From Verrucomicrobia bacterium UBA1183 (GTDB taxonomy: Bacteria; Verrucomicrobiota; Verrucomicrobiia; Opitutales; UBA9783), in assembly GCA_002309885.1 (NCBI GenBank), contig DBYP01000022.1, positions 55,109 through 85,082 on the forward strand: DNA of 29,974 bases. Direction: 5' to 3'. The translations under genes and the position numbers were made by a program. Position 1 is the stretch's first letter. Each line of letters opens with the position of its first letter. The notes below the pieces were generated by a model. The model had not been told where the DNA came from. It worked only from the letters and a program-made list of their open reading frames with translations, and ran no database searches. This document shows, piece after piece, positions 23,023 through 29,974 of the stretch.

Positions 23023-24171
23023 CTACTTACCTTCTATTAGGCCTATGTCTTTAATCTTCTCTATAAACTCCTGGATCGTTCCATCGGATGTCGTAAAGGA
23101 GTCAACATCAGCGTCCTCTCGTCCCTGTATTTTTAACCATACTTCCCATGCTTCCGGCGTTGGCCATAAGGCAGCGATGTTCTTCGTTACCGTTTCTTCC
23201 ATTTTTTCTAAAAACGAGATAAGCGTAGGAGATGCCGATAAATCTGTACCAGAACCATTATTTAGGTCCAAAAACTCAGGGTCTGTAAATTTTCGATCCC
23301 TTCCGTGAAACATCCTTGGAGTTCGCAACAAATTTATATCGGATATATGGTTAACATATATATTCCCTCCAATATTGGTAAAACCAATGATATTCCAAAT
23401 TTCCTCAGGCGTATCCCTCAACAGGAATATTGTCAATTTCTTAAAATACTTCTGTGGTAAAACTTCAACAAAAGCGGGCATCGTAGTATCCCAAGCACCT
23501 TCAATCCATAAAAAATATGCCAGCGAAGGGATTTGTATAGGCTCCGTACTTGTAAATAACTCATTTTCTAAAGATCGTAACAAACCGGCTTCTAACTTAG
23601 AATTGTCATTACAGAACATGGAAAGTTTGGGTGCTTCAATTCCAAGTTGCCCATGAAGCGCGTGGTTTAACTCATGATAAAGAACTTGTATATTTACATT
23701 TTCATATTTGCTTATGTAAAATTCGATCGTATTGATATCGCAGCCCGGTTCAGAACAGATAGCAAATTTCAAATCCTTCAACAAGACCAAGGACAAGATC
23801 AGCGTTTCGCGAGCACTTTTGTAACGCACCATTCCTTTCAAAGCAGTTTTGAGCAATTCTTTGAATGTTTTAACAATTTCAGGTTCTAGTTTGTACGTCA
23901 ACATATCTACCGGTTCTTCCTTACCTGGAATGAAAATTCTTAGCAAATACGTGTTTTTAATATCACGTTTTGCGAACCAGTCATCTATCGCTCCAAACAA
24001 TTCGGCTTCGTTTTCTTTTTGTCCCAAATATCGAGCAATTTTCTTTTGTATTTCATCATCCAAACCGCTCACAATCGAATCGAAATCGACAAAATATAAA
24101 CTTTTTACGCCCCATCCGGCAACCCAAGCAAGTTCTGTTTCCGTTGCTTCTCGGAGTATTTCAAAAAACAC
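23023..24171 (-). CDS. HExxH zinc metalloprotease domain (3' part of a frame-split gene)
   Basis: 382 codons beginning at a GTG with no clear ribosome site and no signal peptide. VLYHELNHALHGQLG (HELNH at 166-170) is a zincin active site: two His ligands and the catalytic Glu; a Glu in LEAGLL (194) or IEGAWD (224) could be the third ligand. The motif string is reminiscent of the M91/NleD-like group of type III effector proteases, but I cannot confirm membership. The frame opens over the end of the upstream secreted-protein gene (67-bp overlap), shifted by -1, at a run of six T. I therefore read it as the catalytic part of one secreted protease whose N terminus is encoded at 24105-24629. Confidence 0.72.
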   Translation of the reverse strand: MFFEILREATETELAWVAGWGVKSLYFVDFDSIVSGLDDEIQKKIARYLGQKENEAELFGAIDDWFAKRDIKNTYLLRIFIPGKEEPVDMLTYKLEPEIVKTFKELLKTALKGMVRYKSARETLILSLVLLKDLKFAICSEPGCDINTIEFYISKYENVNIQVLYHELNHALHGQLGIEAPKLSMFCNDNSKLEAGLLRSLENELFTSTEPIQIPSLAYFLWIEGAWDTTMPAFVEVLPQKYFKKLTIFLLRDTPEEIWNIIGFTNIGGNIYVNHISDINLLRTPRMFHGRDRKFTDPEFLDLNNGSGTDLSASPTLISFLEKMEETVTKNIAALWPTPEAWEVWLKIQGREDADVDSFTTSDGTIQEFIEKIKDIGLIEGK

Positions 24172-24629
24172 GCACGCATTTCTTCTTCCGTACGCTTTTT
24201 AGGTTCAGGATAATAATCTGCAGAACTAGTAACATTTTCCGGAGCTTCAGGCAAGGTCGCAGTACTTTCGACGGTTTCGGCGGAATTACCATCCAGAGTA
24301 ACTCCTAAATTTTGAGGAACTGCGGGAAATGATTCTATTATTTTATCCTCTTTAGGGGCTACTTCTGGTGTTTCAACCTGACCTTCAAAAGGCGCGTCGT
24401 ATTGGAAATGGCCCCCATGTTGCTTTGAGAATACTTCCCAAGCTTTTTGGGCCTCCTTATCTTTTAAAACAAGCTCTTCAGGGAAACGACATCCGCCTAT
24501 CGTTTCATACGTTACCTCAATCTTGTCTCCTTGAGCCGCAAGAAACGCCTCCAATTCCGCTTGTGTCGGAGCCCCAAACGCAACACCTAAATTAAAACAT
24601 AGTCCATACAGCGATAACTTTTTAATCAT
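24105..24629 (-). CDS. Secreted protein; N-terminal part of the frame-split metalloprotease
   Basis: 174 codons. MIKKLSLYGLCFNLGVAFGA is a Sec signal peptide with cleavage near residue 19-20. The mature region has a compact start (QAELEAFLAAQGDKIEV) and then a Pro/Glu/Val-rich, low-complexity linker (about 75-140). The frame then continues over the first 67 bp of the protease frame and stops at LLGLPDGA. The change of frame would occur at T TTT TTG (24168-24162, minus strand); a -1 slip there gives a single secreted protein of about 535 residues. Without the slip a 174-residue exported protein is made. Function of this part alone is unknown. Confidence 0.65.
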   Translation of the reverse strand: MIKKLSLYGLCFNLGVAFGAPTQAELEAFLAAQGDKIEVTYETIGGCRFPEELVLKDKEAQKAWEVFSKQHGGHFQYDAPFEGQVETPEVAPKEDKIIESFPAVPQNLGVTLDGNSAETVESTATLPEAPENVTSSADYYPEPKKRTEEEMRACFLKYSEKQRKQNLLGLPDGA

Positions 24630-24726
24630 AATTGCAAGTGTTTGTTGGACATAACACTTACATTTATTTTTTTAAGCGCAAGCATAAAATCAGACTTTTT
24701 GTAAGTTCAACTTTGAAATTTGTGGC

Positions 24727-24790
24727 TTCAAAGGAACCTTTTTGAAAAAAGCTTCCCTTAAACCCTCAAAAACTTTCATTAATTTTACAA
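24727..24790 (+). repeat. Partial copy of the MITE-like repeat
   Basis: CAAAGGAACCTTTTTGAAAA, AAAGCTTCCCTTAAACCC and TCAAAAACTTTCATTAATTT match the left half of the element; the right half is missing. It lies between the divergent metalloprotease and GT4 genes. Confidence 0.65.
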
Positions 24791-24894
24791 CGCAAGCATA
24801 AAACCTTTTTTACTTTTTTTTAAAACTTCACGTATTGTATTCGAATATAAGTTTTACCATTTTGAGCTTCCTTTAAAGAGAAAAAGTTGCTTAT

Positions 24895-26019
24895 GTGTAT
24901 ATTCGTATGCGTAAAATACTTTTTTTGTTCAACGCTCCGGCGATGCAATTGCGGCAAGTTTTGATCGATGATTTTTCGACCAAAGATTTCGTTTGTTGTG
25001 TTGCCTTACCGGCAAGGGATATCGCACCTTGGCAAGAAAAGTTTCCGCAGGCTCAATTCATTCCCTTTGATGGGTTTAGCGGAACTTCTATCGGCCTCTG
25101 GGACAATTTAAAAACATTTTGGAGGATAAAAAAACTAATAAAATCCGTTGAGCCGGATGTTGTATTTTTAGGAAATGTTAAACCCAATATTTATGGTGGA
25201 ATTGCTGCTTATAAGTGTGGAATAAAGAACATTTACGGTCTTATTTCGGGGCTTGGGTACGCGTTTATCGATGAACCGGGATTCAAACGTTCGCTTGTGA
25301 AAAGGATTTGCTTGTTCCTATATAAACTCAGCTTTAAACATTTTAATCACGTATTTTTTCAAAACAACGACGATAGAAATTTATTTATAAAAAAGCACGT
25401 CGTTAAAGAACAAAATTCTTCGGTTGTTGCTGGGACGGGCGTTGATTTGACCGCATTTACCCCTCAACCATTTCCTGAAAAAATCACATTTTTCATGGCA
25501 GCTCGCCTCATTAAAGAAAAAGGCGTATTTCATTTTGTAGAGGCTGCTCAAAAACTAAAGGCTCGGTATCCAGATGTAAATTTTGTTCTAGGAGGCAATA
25601 TCGATTCGAATCCGTCCGCTATCACACAAAAGCAGTTAGAGGCATGTTCGCATATTGTAGATTATATGGGCTACGTAAAGGATATGCCGGCAGCGATGGC
25701 GAAATGTTCTGTTTTTGTTTATCCTTCGTATTATCGCGAAGGCGTTCCGCGAACGTTGTTGGAAGCTCTTGCCTGCGGGCGTCCCGTAATTACCACCGAC
25801 AATGTTGGTTGCAGAGAGGTTGTCGTCGATGGAGACAATGGATACAAAATTACTATAAAGAGTACAGAAAGTTTGGCGGTTGCGATGGAAAAATTCATCA
25901 TAGACCCATCAAACATCTCCGTTATGGGTAGCAACAGTCGTAGGTTGGCAGAGAATAAATTTGACATCCATCGCGTAAATCAGCAAATTTATGAAACAAT
26001 CGAGAAATCCATAAGATGA
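24895..26019 (+). CDS. GT4-family glycosyltransferase
   Basis: About 370 residues in two Rossmann-like domains (GT-B fold). N-terminal domain: RKILFLFNAPAMQLRQVL, DVVFLGNVKPNIYGGIAAYK, IYGLISGLGYAF. C-terminal donor-binding domain: FMAARLIKEKGVFHFVEAA, VDYMGYVKDMPAAMAKCSVF, and REGVPRTLLEALACGRPVIT followed by NVGCREVVVDGDNG, with the EX7E-type pair of acidic residues of GT4. It resembles CapM/PglA-like enzymes that add a sugar to a lipid-linked polysaccharide intermediate. Start: GTG at 24895 or ATG at 24907, where homologues usually begin. The stop overlaps the start of the epimerase (ATGA, 26016-26019). Confidence 0.9.
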   Translation: MYIRMRKILFLFNAPAMQLRQVLIDDFSTKDFVCCVALPARDIAPWQEKFPQAQFIPFDGFSGTSIGLWDNLKTFWRIKKLIKSVEPDVVFLGNVKPNIYGGIAAYKCGIKNIYGLISGLGYAFIDEPGFKRSLVKRICLFLYKLSFKHFNHVFFQNNDDRNLFIKKHVVKEQNSSVVAGTGVDLTAFTPQPFPEKITFFMAARLIKEKGVFHFVEAAQKLKARYPDVNFVLGGNIDSNPSAITQKQLEACSHIVDYMGYVKDMPAAMAKCSVFVYPSYYREGVPRTLLEALACGRPVITTDNVGCREVVVDGDNGYKITIKSTESLAVAMEKFIIDPSNISVMGSNSRRLAENKFDIHRVNQQIYETIEKSIR

Positions 26020-26954
26020 AGATTTTACTGACAGGGTGTGCTGGATTTATCGGAGCAAAAGTTGCAGAATTGCTTCTCGAGAAGGACGTTGATGTCGTTG
26101 GTGTTGATAATTTGAATGATTATTACGATCCCAATTTGAAATTGTTCCGGCTCAAACAGCTGGAGCAACTTTCTCGAAAATTTACTTTCCTTAAAGGCGA
26201 CATCGAGGATAAGGCATTTTTAGACGCATTATTTGAAAAAAATAAATTCGATGCAGTTTACAATTTGGCAGCCCGCGCTGGTGTTCGAGCCAGCATAGAC
26301 ACACCGGAAATCTACATAACAACAAACGTTTTGGGAACGCTCAATTTGCTCAACTGCATGAAGCGCCATGGCGTAAAAAAGTTCATTTTGACGTCTACCT
26401 CCTCATTGTATGCCGGTCAACAAATGCCTTTCCTAGAAACGTTGCCGGTCAACGAACCCATTTCGCCCTACGCAGCCTCAAAAAAGGCCGCCGAAATGCT
26501 GTGTTACACCTACCATCATTTGTACGGCATCGATGTTTCTATCTTGCGTTGTTTCACGGTTTATGGGCCCAATGGTCGTCCAGACATGAGCCCGGACAAA
26601 TTCATGAAATGTATCGCAACTGGAAAGCCGCTACCGCTCTATGGTGACGGCTCCCAATCGCGTGATTTTACTTTCGTGGATGACATTGCACGGGGCGTCA
26701 TTGCAGCCCAAAAACCCTTAGGTTATGAAGTAATTAATTTGGGTAATGAGCATCCCCATACCATCAATGAGATGATTGCTATTCTAGAAAATTTGTTGAA
26801 CAAAAAAGCTATCATCGACCATCATCCATTCAATGCATCCGACATGATGCATACGTTTGCCAATACGGACAAAGCTAAGCAACTTTTAAATTGGCAACCC
26901 ACAATCTCTTTAGCAGAAGGTCTGAAAAAGATGGTGGAAGGAACATTGAGATAA
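26016..26954 (+). CDS. NAD-dependent nucleotide-sugar epimerase (UDP-glucuronate 4-epimerase-like)
   Basis: A 312-residue extended short-chain dehydrogenase. NAD motif GCAGFIG (7-13); DNLNDYYDPNLK (31-42); NLAARAGVRASIDTPEIY (83-100), a string typical of UDP-glucuronate 4-epimerases; catalytic Y152 and K156 in YAASKKAAE; RCFTVYGPNGRPDMSPDKFM; SRDFTFVDDIARGV. By family it would interconvert UDP-glucuronate and UDP-galacturonate, so it would use the product of ugd at 4405, although the genes are 20 kb apart. It is translationally coupled to the GT4 enzyme, which suggests that enzyme transfers the uronic acid or a related sugar (inference). Confidence 0.88.
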   Translation: MKILLTGCAGFIGAKVAELLLEKDVDVVGVDNLNDYYDPNLKLFRLKQLEQLSRKFTFLKGDIEDKAFLDALFEKNKFDAVYNLAARAGVRASIDTPEIYITTNVLGTLNLLNCMKRHGVKKFILTSTSSLYAGQQMPFLETLPVNEPISPYAASKKAAEMLCYTYHHLYGIDVSILRCFTVYGPNGRPDMSPDKFMKCIATGKPLPLYGDGSQSRDFTFVDDIARGVIAAQKPLGYEVINLGNEHPHTINEMIAILENLLNKKAIIDHHPFNASDMMHTFANTDKAKQLLNWQPTISLAEGLKKMVEGTLR

Positions 26955-27010
26955 GCAGCTGCACGTACTTTTCGAGATTTTTCGGAATAGGAATGTAAAA
27001 ATCTGGAGAA

Positions 27011-27288
27011 CTAAGGCGCATCTACGCAAGCTAAAATATTGCAATTTTGCAGTCCCGACCCAACATTTCTTCCTTTACCTAAAATTTTTACTTAGCAGTT
27101 GCACTTCAAAGTTGAATGTGCCAAAAGCACTACAAGGGAACTTTTTGAAAAAAGTTTCTCTTGAGCCCTCAAAAACGTTTCCCTTCTTTTGCAACCATGT
27201 TGCAAAATGACCGGGGTGCAGGGCCGCTGCCCTGCTTTTAAGGGTTTTTGAGGGATTTTTTACAAAAAATCCCTCAAAATTATATTAC
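27011..27288 (+). repeat. MITE-like repeat with an inserted or diverged segment
   Basis: Left end CTAAGGCGCATCTACGCAAG at 27011; about 100 bp of unrelated sequence then precedes the core, which starts at 27134: AAGGGAACTTTTTG / AAAAAAGTTTCTCTT, TTTTGCAACCATGTTGCAAAA, TGCAGGGCCGCTGCCCTGC and GAGGGATTTTTTACAAAAAA TCCCTC. It fills most of the 336-bp gap between the epimerase and MFS genes and ends close to the stop of the MFS gene. Confidence 0.75.
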
Positions 27289-27290
27289 CA

Positions 27291-28307
27291 TTAAACAAAA
27301 GCGCACAAGCAGATAGGGCCGATAGCATTTGCGAGAAAACCGAAGCCGACGGAAGCCTTTATACTTTCATTAATGAGCAACGGTTGCTTGCGGTACAAGA
27401 AGCTCCAAAAAGCGTTTACCAAGACACCGAATAAACTCCAGCCGATGATACCGCACGTAATGCATGTAATTTCGTTAAAATGGAGAAAATTCATCAACCA
27501 TGCCACTTGCGAGATGATCAGTGTTACAACAAAAAGCACCACGTTTTTGAGGCGATTGCACCAGAGATACCCGAAAATGATTTGACCAACAATGATGCCT
27601 GGTACTTGGATTTGCGAAACGTGTTCCCAGAACTGAATAGGAATATCGTAGGCTTTGCAAATGCCTTCCAAGTGAAAAAACAAACCTGAAATCAGCATCA
27701 CCGGCAGGTAAATTATGAAATTCGCAAGCCAAAATTTTACGTCTTTATATATTTGATAAGAAGCTGTGATATCTACTTGAGTCGGTAATTTGAAGAGGAA
27801 TGCTGCGCCCATATAAATCAAAGATAATAGGCATAATGTCATTTGCCAGGAGCATTTGTGGATAAGAATCAGCAATAGGAATGGGCATAAGAACACTGCA
27901 CATGTGCCCATGGCTTCCAAAAATCCAACCACGCGTCCGTAATGAGATGTTGGCGTGATAGCAAACAATCGACATCGGCATTGCCCCACCAAGCAACCTT
28001 GTCCTAGCCACTGAAATAAAAAGAAAAACAAGAATAATAAGGCGATATTATGGGGTATCAAAACCAAAATCAGCGTGATTATACTCAACAGCAAGAAAGC
28101 CTTTTTCGTCGTACCGACATACTTAAAAAATGTCATTGCTAAAAACACAGTTACCGTCGATAGCAAATACAGCAATGCCAATTGGTAACGCGACATATCG
28201 AAGTTCTTCAGCCAAGCTTCCGTGAAAGCGCCCAAGCACATGACATTCGTTGGGACTGTGAGCAAATATACGATGAAAATTGAAAAAAGCTCAGGTGTTT
28301 TTTTCAT
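27291..28307 (-). CDS. MFS-like membrane transporter, short
   Basis: 338 residues, almost entirely hydrophobic, with about 10-11 membrane segments, so somewhat shorter than the 12-segment standard. Weak MFS features: an early LAMTFFKYVGTTKKAFLLL loop region, then FQWLGQGCLVGQCRCRLFA and SHYGRVVGFLEAMGTCAVFL, like the motif around TM4-5. No substrate clue. It overlaps the end of the CPBP-protease gene by 17 bp, so the two are translated together. The stop codon abuts a repeat element; loss of a C-terminal segment through that insertion is possible but not shown. Confidence 0.72.
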   Translation of the reverse strand: MKKTPELFSIFIVYLLTVPTNVMCLGAFTEAWLKNFDMSRYQLALLYLLSTVTVFLAMTFFKYVGTTKKAFLLLSIITLILVLIPHNIALLFLFFFLFQWLGQGCLVGQCRCRLFAITPTSHYGRVVGFLEAMGTCAVFLCPFLLLILIHKCSWQMTLCLLSLIYMGAAFLFKLPTQVDITASYQIYKDVKFWLANFIIYLPVMLISGLFFHLEGICKAYDIPIQFWEHVSQIQVPGIIVGQIIFGYLWCNRLKNVVLFVVTLIISQVAWLMNFLHFNEITCITCGIIGWSLFGVLVNAFWSFLYRKQPLLINESIKASVGFGFLANAIGPICLCAFV

Positions 28308-29166
28308 GCGATCGCCAATAACATTCTAAAACACACCAAATTCCCATCAGCACGATTACCGAAAACCAGGCGTCGGTGATGTGTCCAGAGCCCCAAAAAC
28401 AGCTGCCATAATTCGTGAATGTGTACCTTTTGCGAAGTAACATTAGAACAAACACCAGCCCTTGATGAAAGCCGATACATACCCACAACGAATTAAATTT
28501 TAGCCGCAAACGAACCAAGAGGCAGCTCAACAGGAGCAAACAAATGAAGTACGTCCATTGGATATGCGAAATGGCTACTAATGAATTATAGGCGCATTGG
28601 GTGGCATGCAAGAACACGTTGGTGGCATTTCCAGGGGTACATATCGAAAAATGCAAGCTGGCAAACAGCAAAGCGAGCAGGCACATGCTGAGTATTTCGC
28701 TATAATTTTTACGAAAGAACTCGAAAACCACACCGCGGAAGATGATTTCTTCCAATAGAGCCAGCAAAAAACTTGCACCGAAGATCGGGAGTAGGGGAAT
28801 CGTCAGCGCACTTTTAGGCGCAACACCTCCGATAACGGCGATGCTCACACCAAAAAGGAATATCCATAGGGCACAACCGAAACAAAATGCCATTATGTAT
28901 TTCTTTAGACTGAAACGCAGGCCTAAATTCTTTCGCTGAATGTGGCATTTTTTACAAATGTAGGGCAGCAACAAGAAGAAGCCTACAATCCGAAAGCGAT
29001 CGACATATTGACAAAGCGGCTTGTGTGCTAGATATCGGATCCAATCTACATGGACAGGACCGTCCACGTATTGCATCCATGCATAAGCGACGGCGGCCAA
29101 TTCCGCTCCTAGGAAAAGCACACAAATGTAAACTCCGAGGAGCCAAAAAAGACCTTTTTTTTTCAT
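28291..29166 (-). CDS. CPBP-family (CAAX/Abi) intramembrane metalloprotease
   Basis: 291 residues with about 8 membrane segments. The three CPBP motifs are present: EEIIFRG (E139, E140, R144), FASLHFS (H172) and FHQG (H234), the residues that form the glutamate/histidine active site of Rce1-like proteases. Bacterial members process membrane peptides, protect against bacteriocins or serve as regulators; the role here is unknown. The ATG lies only 7 bases (all T) after the CCA of tRNA-Val on the same strand, with no room for a ribosome binding site, so the true start may be further in, or the messenger is released by tRNA processing. It overlaps the MFS gene downstream. Confidence 0.85.
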   Translation of the reverse strand: MKKKGLFWLLGVYICVLFLGAELAAVAYAWMQYVDGPVHVDWIRYLAHKPLCQYVDRFRIVGFFLLLPYICKKCHIQRKNLGLRFSLKKYIMAFCFGCALWIFLFGVSIAVIGGVAPKSALTIPLLPIFGASFLLALLEEIIFRGVVFEFFRKNYSEILSMCLLALLFASLHFSICTPGNATNVFLHATQCAYNSLVAISHIQWTYFICLLLLSCLLVRLRLKFNSLWVCIGFHQGLVFVLMLLRKRYTFTNYGSCFWGSGHITDAWFSVIVLMGIWCVLECYWRSHEKNT

Positions 29167-29173
29167 AAAAAAA

Positions 29174-29250
29174 TGGTGGGAGGTACTAGACTCGAACTAG
29201 CGACCCCCAGCGTGTCATGCTGATGCTCTAACCAACTGAGCTAACCCCCC
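29174..29250 (-). tRNA. tRNA-Val (anticodon GAC)
   Basis: 77 nt. Acceptor GGGGGGT / ACCTCCC (one G-T pair), D-arm GCTCAGTTGGTTAGAGC, anticodon stem TCAGC / GCTGG around loop ATGACAC (anticodon GAC, plus-strand 29214-29216), T-arm with GTTCGAGTC, discriminator A, encoded CCA. It is followed directly by T7 and the ATG of the CPBP gene. Confidence 0.96.
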
Positions 29251-29310
29251 AGCGCATATCACTGTGCAAGAAAACGTCGCCGGCTGCAAGAAAAATCTTC
29301 GTTTATTTTT

Positions 29311-29562
29311 TCAACTCGAATGTGTTTCTTGAAAAACGCAACCTGCGCATCTCTCGTATCCCAACTGGAACCCCAAACGCCAAGATTCCCAAGAAATACC
29401 AAATTCAGCAGAAGCACATAGTGCTTTTTTATAATGTATGCCTTGTTTCTCTTGAGGAATGCATATCCCCGATTTCAATTCTATATACTTACTGGTTGTG
29501 GCATTAACCCACGACGCTAATCCCAGACAGATACCCAAACATCCTGCTATTATCTTTTTCAT
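29311..29562 (-). CDS. Short exported protein, possibly the remnant of an outer-membrane barrel protein
   Basis: 83 residues. MKKIIAGCLGICLGLASWVNA is a good Sec signal peptide. After it, KYIELKSGICIPQ and AEFGISWESWRLGFQLGYE alternate like the first strands of a small beta-barrel outer-membrane protein, but the frame stops after about 60 mature residues, far short of a full barrel. The last residues (CAGCVFQETHSS) do not continue the pattern, and no matching continuation is seen before tRNA-Val. Either a truncated pseudogene or a small exported protein; I favour the remnant. Confidence 0.5.
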   Translation of the reverse strand: MKKIIAGCLGICLGLASWVNATTSKYIELKSGICIPQEKQGIHYKKALCASAEFGISWESWRLGFQLGYERCAGCVFQETHSS

Positions 29563-29662
29563 CTTTTGTAATTTATTAAATTTTCCTAACGACCACTACG
29601 CTGTGTAAAAGTGCTATAAATGATTGTGATAGTCATAATAAAAACACCACATAACTCTAAAT

Positions 29663-29974
29663 TTATTTTTTACTCTTTTCTGTGTAAACAAAATCAAATG
29701 CCTCAAGAGACGGCTTTCTCTTTAGTGCCGACCTGGTGATACTTCCCTTCTTGTCTGATACTTCTCCTATTACGTTTTTTACCTTAATAGGCGTATTAGG
29801 ATGAAGCTTTTTTGCAGCACTTATGATGTCTTCCGCTGTAACAATAATGGGTTCTGGCTTTACTTTAGGTTTTGCAGCCTCTTCTTTTGCCTTACGAGCA
29901 GCTTCTTCGGCAGCTTTAGTTTCCGCTTCCGCCTTGGCTTTAGTTTCCGCTTCAGCCTTTTCTTTAGCGATGCG
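29663..29974 (-). CDS. C-terminal part of a Lys/Ala/Glu-rich coiled-coil protein (runs off the window)
   Basis: An open frame of 103 codons from the window edge to TAA at 29663-29665. The first 35 residues are TolA-like charged repeats, including two copies of AKAEAETKA-type units; the matching DNA repeat (GCGGAAACTAAAGC) is visible at about 29905-29960. A short folded-looking end follows: IIVTAEDIISAAKKLHPNTP, IKVKNVIGEV and LEAFDFVYTEKSKK. The N terminus lies beyond the window, so the family cannot be decided. About 100 bp without recognised features separate it from the exported protein at 29311. Confidence 0.65.
   Translation of the reverse strand, partial: RIAKEKAEAETKAKAEAETKAAEEAARKAKEEAAKPKVKPEPIIVTAEDIISAAKKLHPNTPIKVKNVIGEVSDKKGSITRSALKRKPSLEAFDFVYTEKSKK

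Noticed and set aside
1..29974. A CRISPR array among the repeats
   Set aside because: The repeats are palindromic, unevenly spaced by kilobases, vary in length and show no regular spacers or cas genes.

Overview
The window is a stretch of a moderately AT-rich bacterial chromosome. It carries many housekeeping genes (rnhB, tsf, rpsB, ftsW, murG, ruvC, rsmI, tyrS, an RluA-type pseudouridine synthase, tRNA-Pro, tRNA-Val). The envelope genes (LysM proteins, lipoprotein, GT4/GT90 glycosyltransferases, UDP-glucose dehydrogenase) point to a Gram-negative, peptidoglycan-containing cell. The gene style fits the PVC/Verrucomicrobiota side of the tree (an Opitutales/Puniceicoccales-like organism), but that is inference and no marker here settles it. 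Several genes point to life with a eukaryotic host: a secreted OTU-like cysteine protease with a possible ubiquitin-interacting motif, a secreted HExxH metalloprotease, and a UDP-glucose dehydrogenase of the long, animal-like type.

Layout. 1-4.3 kb: rnhB (minus), diverging from a two-gene sensor unit made of an NMT1/SsuA-like substrate-binding protein and a hybrid histidine kinase, start/stop overlapped. 4.4-5.8 kb: ugd. 6.2-9.5 kb: a translationally coupled cell-wall operon (triple-LysM protein, ftsW, murG). 10.1-13.2 kb: three tandem genes for exported proteins that share an N-terminal domain; each has a near-identical sigma-54 (-24/-12) promoter, and the middle one carries an OTU-like protease domain. 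13.3-14.9 kb: rpsB-tsf (minus) with a clear terminator. 15.0-16.3 kb: two small genes convergent on an RluA-family gene. 16.8-18.2 kb: LysM/TPR lipoprotein-ruvC, then tRNA-Pro. 18.4-19.4 kb: a GT90 glycosyltransferase. 19.7-22.9 kb: MFS-tyrS-rsmI operon (minus), every junction an ATGA overlap. 23.0-24.6 kb: a zinc metalloprotease split over two frames at a run of six T. 24.9-27.0 kb: GT4 glycosyltransferase plus a nucleotide-sugar epimerase. 27.3-29.3 kb: tRNA-Val, CPBP-family protease and MFS protein (minus). 29.3-30 kb: a stub of an outer-membrane-like protein and the C-terminal end of a Lys/Ala/Glu-rich protein running off the window.

Between the genes lies a family of at least nine mosaic palindromic repeats. 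The best-preserved are about 225 bp, end in inverted repeats resembling CTAAAGCGTGTCTACG and look like non-autonomous MITE-type elements. One copy supplies the stop codon of rsmI; another is an internally deleted, inverted derivative beside tRNA-Pro.

The strongest candidate for an undescribed system is the sigma-54-driven cluster of exported paralogues with the OTU protease at 10.1-13.2 kb. Next is the metalloprotease that may be made through a -1 frameshift at T TTT TTG.
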